The position numbers and the translations under genes are program-made. A stretch of DNA of 64,000 nt. It comes from Nostocoides sp. Soil756 (lineage in GTDB: Bacteria > Actinomycetota > Actinomycetes > Actinomycetales > Dermatophilaceae). A model generated the notes under the pieces. The model had not been told where the DNA came from. It was given only the letters and a program-made list of their open reading frames with translations, and ran no database searches. This document shows positions 62,690 to 64,000 of this stretch, piece after piece. Each line of letters opens with the position of its first letter. The stretch's first letter is position 1. Location: positions 1,017,713 to 1,081,712 of the forward strand of contig NZ_LMSE01000002.1 in assembly GCF_001428065.1 (NCBI RefSeq). The letters run 5' to 3'.

Positions 62690-62721
62690 CGGCGTACCCG
62701 GGGTGACCTACGGGTCAGCGC
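62683..62721. terminator. Hairpin between the SpoU methylase and DUF3037 genes
   Basis: Outer arms gcgctgac (62683-62690) and gtcagcgc (62714-62721), inner arms acccg (62696-62700) and cgggt (62711-62715) partly competing. Stops of both facing genes lie in the outer arms. Confidence 0.5.
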
Positions 62722-63092
62722 ACCAGGCGTTCGAGCAGGCGGTGGACCTCGGCCTCGGGGTCGTCGACCGCGCCGCCGTGCACCGGGCCCGGCTGCAGCA
62801 CCGTCGAGCGGGGGGCGCTGAGCCAGCCGAAGCGCTTGCCCTGCGTGGTGAGGGTGGCGTCGACCCCCGCGGGCGGCGCGTGGCACATCCCCGCGACCGC
62901 CTCGAGGGCCGCGCGCAGGGCGTCCAGGTCGGTGCCGGGCGCGAACGCGGCCACCCGCTCCTCGTCGACGTGCCAGGCGCACACCAGCACGTTGGCCGCT
63001 TGCGAGTGCAGCACGACACCGACGTTGAGGCACTCGCCCCGGTCGACGCGGGGGACGAAGCGCAGGACGACGTACTGGTAGGGCTGGCTCAT
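62715..63092 (-). CDS. DUF3037 family protein
   Basis: 125 residues. Starts PYQYVVLRFVPRVDRGECLN, the DUF3037 hallmark. No function is known, but these genes very often pair with a HipA-like kinase gene, as here. ATG at 63092 overlaps the stop of the kinase gene by 4 nt, so the two are coupled. Confidence 0.9.
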   Translation of the reverse strand: MSQPYQYVVLRFVPRVDRGECLNVGVVLHSQAANVLVCAWHVDEERVAAFAPGTDLDALRAALEAVAGMCHAPPAGVDATLTTQGKRFGWLSAPRSTVLQPGPVHGGAVDDPEAEVHRLLERLVR

Positions 63093-63853
63093 GCCGCACC
63101 GCCCAACCACGCCCCGGGCCGGGCCAGCCGCTGGCCGAGGTGCTCGAGGTAGGCGCTGCGGACCGCCTCGAGGTCGGGCAGCGCGTGCGTGGTCTCGAGC
63201 CACTGGTCGGGGACCTCGGCGACGACGGCGCGCAGCACGTCGTCGGTGAGGAGACCGGCCAGGCGCTCGTGCGTGGCGGCCAGGGGCTCGGCCACCCCGG
63301 CCAGCACGTGCTTGCTGCCGTCGAACGGCTGCTGCACGAAGCGCGCGACGTCCGGCGGCCGGCTCGGCCACGAGTGGTGGAACCAGAGGGCGGCGCCGTG
63401 GTCGATGGCCCAGGTACGACCGTGCCAGACCAGCAGGTTCGGGTTGGCCCAGGTGCGGTCGACGTTGGCGGTGAAGGCGTCGAGCCACAGGATGGCGCCG
63501 GCGTCCTGGGCCGACGGCGGGCGGGAGCCGTCGTAGCCGAAGGACCCGGGCAGGAAGTCGACCCCGAGGTTGTGGCCCGGGCTGGCCGTCAGCAGGTCCT
63601 GGACCTCCTCGTCGGCCTCGTAGCGCGCGATGGCGGTCGGCAGGTCAACGACGGCCAGGCGCGGGGTGGGGATGCCGAGGTGCCGGGCGATCTCGCCCAC
63701 GAGCACCTCGGCGACCAGCACCTTGCGTCCCTGGCCGGCCCCGGTGAACTTCACGACGTAGGTGCCGAGGTCGTCGGCCTCGACCAGCCCGGGCAGCGAC
63801 CCGCCCTCCCGCAGGGGGCAGACGTAGCGCTGGGCGGTGATGGTCTCGAGCAC
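63089..63853 (-). CDS. HipA-like kinase-fold protein
   Basis: 254 residues. Lys in GTYVVKFTGAGQG, catalytic-loop-like LDAFTANVDRTWANPNLL with Asp and Asn near residue 133, and AIDHGAALWF as the metal-binding DFG-like site, all as in HipA-fold kinases. No HipB-type antitoxin precedes it; DUF3037 follows instead. GTG at 63853 is 7 nt after TACTGT. Whether it is a toxin is open. Confidence 0.88.
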   Translation of the reverse strand: MLETITAQRYVCPLREGGSLPGLVEADDLGTYVVKFTGAGQGRKVLVAEVLVGEIARHLGIPTPRLAVVDLPTAIARYEADEEVQDLLTASPGHNLGVDFLPGSFGYDGSRPPSAQDAGAILWLDAFTANVDRTWANPNLLVWHGRTWAIDHGAALWFHHSWPSRPPDVARFVQQPFDGSKHVLAGVAEPLAATHERLAGLLTDDVLRAVVAEVPDQWLETTHALPDLEAVRSAYLEHLGQRLARPGAWLGGAA

Positions 63854-63859
63854 GCCTCC

Positions 63860-63865
63860 ACAGTA
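63860..63865 (-). promoter_or_regulatory. -10 box of the HipA-like gene
   Basis: TACTGT ends 7 nt before the GTG on the minus strand; leaderless. Confidence 0.45.
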
Positions 63866-63920
63866 GCCAGCCGGGCGCTCGGGACCCTCCCGCGTTTCGG
63901 TCGGGGTGGCGCGTGCTCGT

Positions 63921-63926
63921 TAGGCT
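63921..63926 (+). promoter_or_regulatory. -10 box of the kinase gene
   Basis: TAGGCT ends 8 nt before the ATG at 63934; leaderless. Confidence 0.5.
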
Positions 63927-63933
63927 GGGCCCG

Positions 63934-64000
63934 ATGAGCAGCGATCAGCGACGCCTGGCCGACCGCTACGTCCTCGACGCCCCCATCGGACGGGGCGGGA
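63934..64000 (+). CDS. Ser/Thr protein kinase, N-terminal fragment
   Basis: Only 22 codons lie in the window: ADRYVLDAPIGRGG near the N-terminus matches the start of a PknB-type kinase and its Gly-rich ATP loop. The rest is past the window end. Cut by the window, not by mutation. Confidence 0.7.
   Translation, partial: MSSDQRRLADRYVLDAPIGRGG

Overview
The window is very GC-rich, gene-dense chromosomal DNA from an actinobacterium. The evidence is RbpA, WhiA, OpcA, actinobacterial-type OxPPP order (tkt-tal-pgi-zwf-opcA-pgl), an InhA-like FabI, F420-type oxidoreductases, a SufR-led suf operon, frequent GTG starts, 4-nt stop/start overlaps and many TANNNT -10 boxes 7-9 nt before start codons (leaderless mRNAs). 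Gene content and order fit the Micrococcales, perhaps the Intrasporangiaceae (Phycicoccus/Tetrasphaera/Janibacter-like); that placement is inference. I see no tRNA, rRNA, CRISPR array, prophage or classical insertion sequence. No gap between genes exceeds about 240 bases.

Layout. 1-3.2 kb: the N-terminal part of a branched-chain amino-acid binding protein (minus), a Tat-exported Rieske lipoprotein, and an AbiEi/DUF559-type gene bounded by inverted double-hairpin repeats. 3.3-12 kb (plus): uvrC-rapZ-yvcK-whiA, then gap-pgk-tpiA-secG-rbpA closed by an 18-bp-stem terminator. 12-21 kb (minus): pentose-phosphate operon tkt-tal-pgi-zwf-opcA-pgl plus a small unknown gene. 21-26.3 kb: ctaB, ctaA with an ABC-2 exporter, and psd-pssA. 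26.4-33.5 kb (plus): sufR-sufB-sufD-Rieske ferredoxin-sufC-sufS-sufU-sufT and a VLRF1-type peptidyl-tRNA hydrolase. 33.5-44.2 kb: mixed housekeeping and accessory genes (NYN nuclease, PPOX/F420 enzyme, DUF1801, YpfJ peptidase, ABC-F, esterase, TrpB-like, ABC exporter, DUF2252, SURF1). 44.3-47.3 kb: moaA, DUF3099, fabG-fabI. 47.3-53.3 kb: a cyanophycin island with a Mur-ligase/TPR fusion facing cphB-cphA. 53.3-58.4 kb: serB, an LLM oxidoreductase, and divergent glgC/glgA with an XdhC-like gene. 58.4-64 kb: ABC ATPase, NfeD/SPFH pair, TauE/SafE exporter, SpoU methylase, DUF3037/HipA-like pair, and the start of a Ser/Thr kinase.

How the genes fit together: central carbon flow (lower glycolysis and the pentose phosphate pathway), carbon storage (ADP-glucose to glucan) and nitrogen storage (cyanophycin made by CphA, degraded by CphB) sit close together, with heme A/cytochrome oxidase assembly (ctaA, ctaB, surf1) and Fe-S assembly (suf) for respiration. 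The two best candidates for undescribed biology are the hairpin-bounded nuclease cassette at 1.94-3.22 kb and the ATP-grasp-less CphA-like Mur ligase fused to TPRs at 47.3-49.5 kb.
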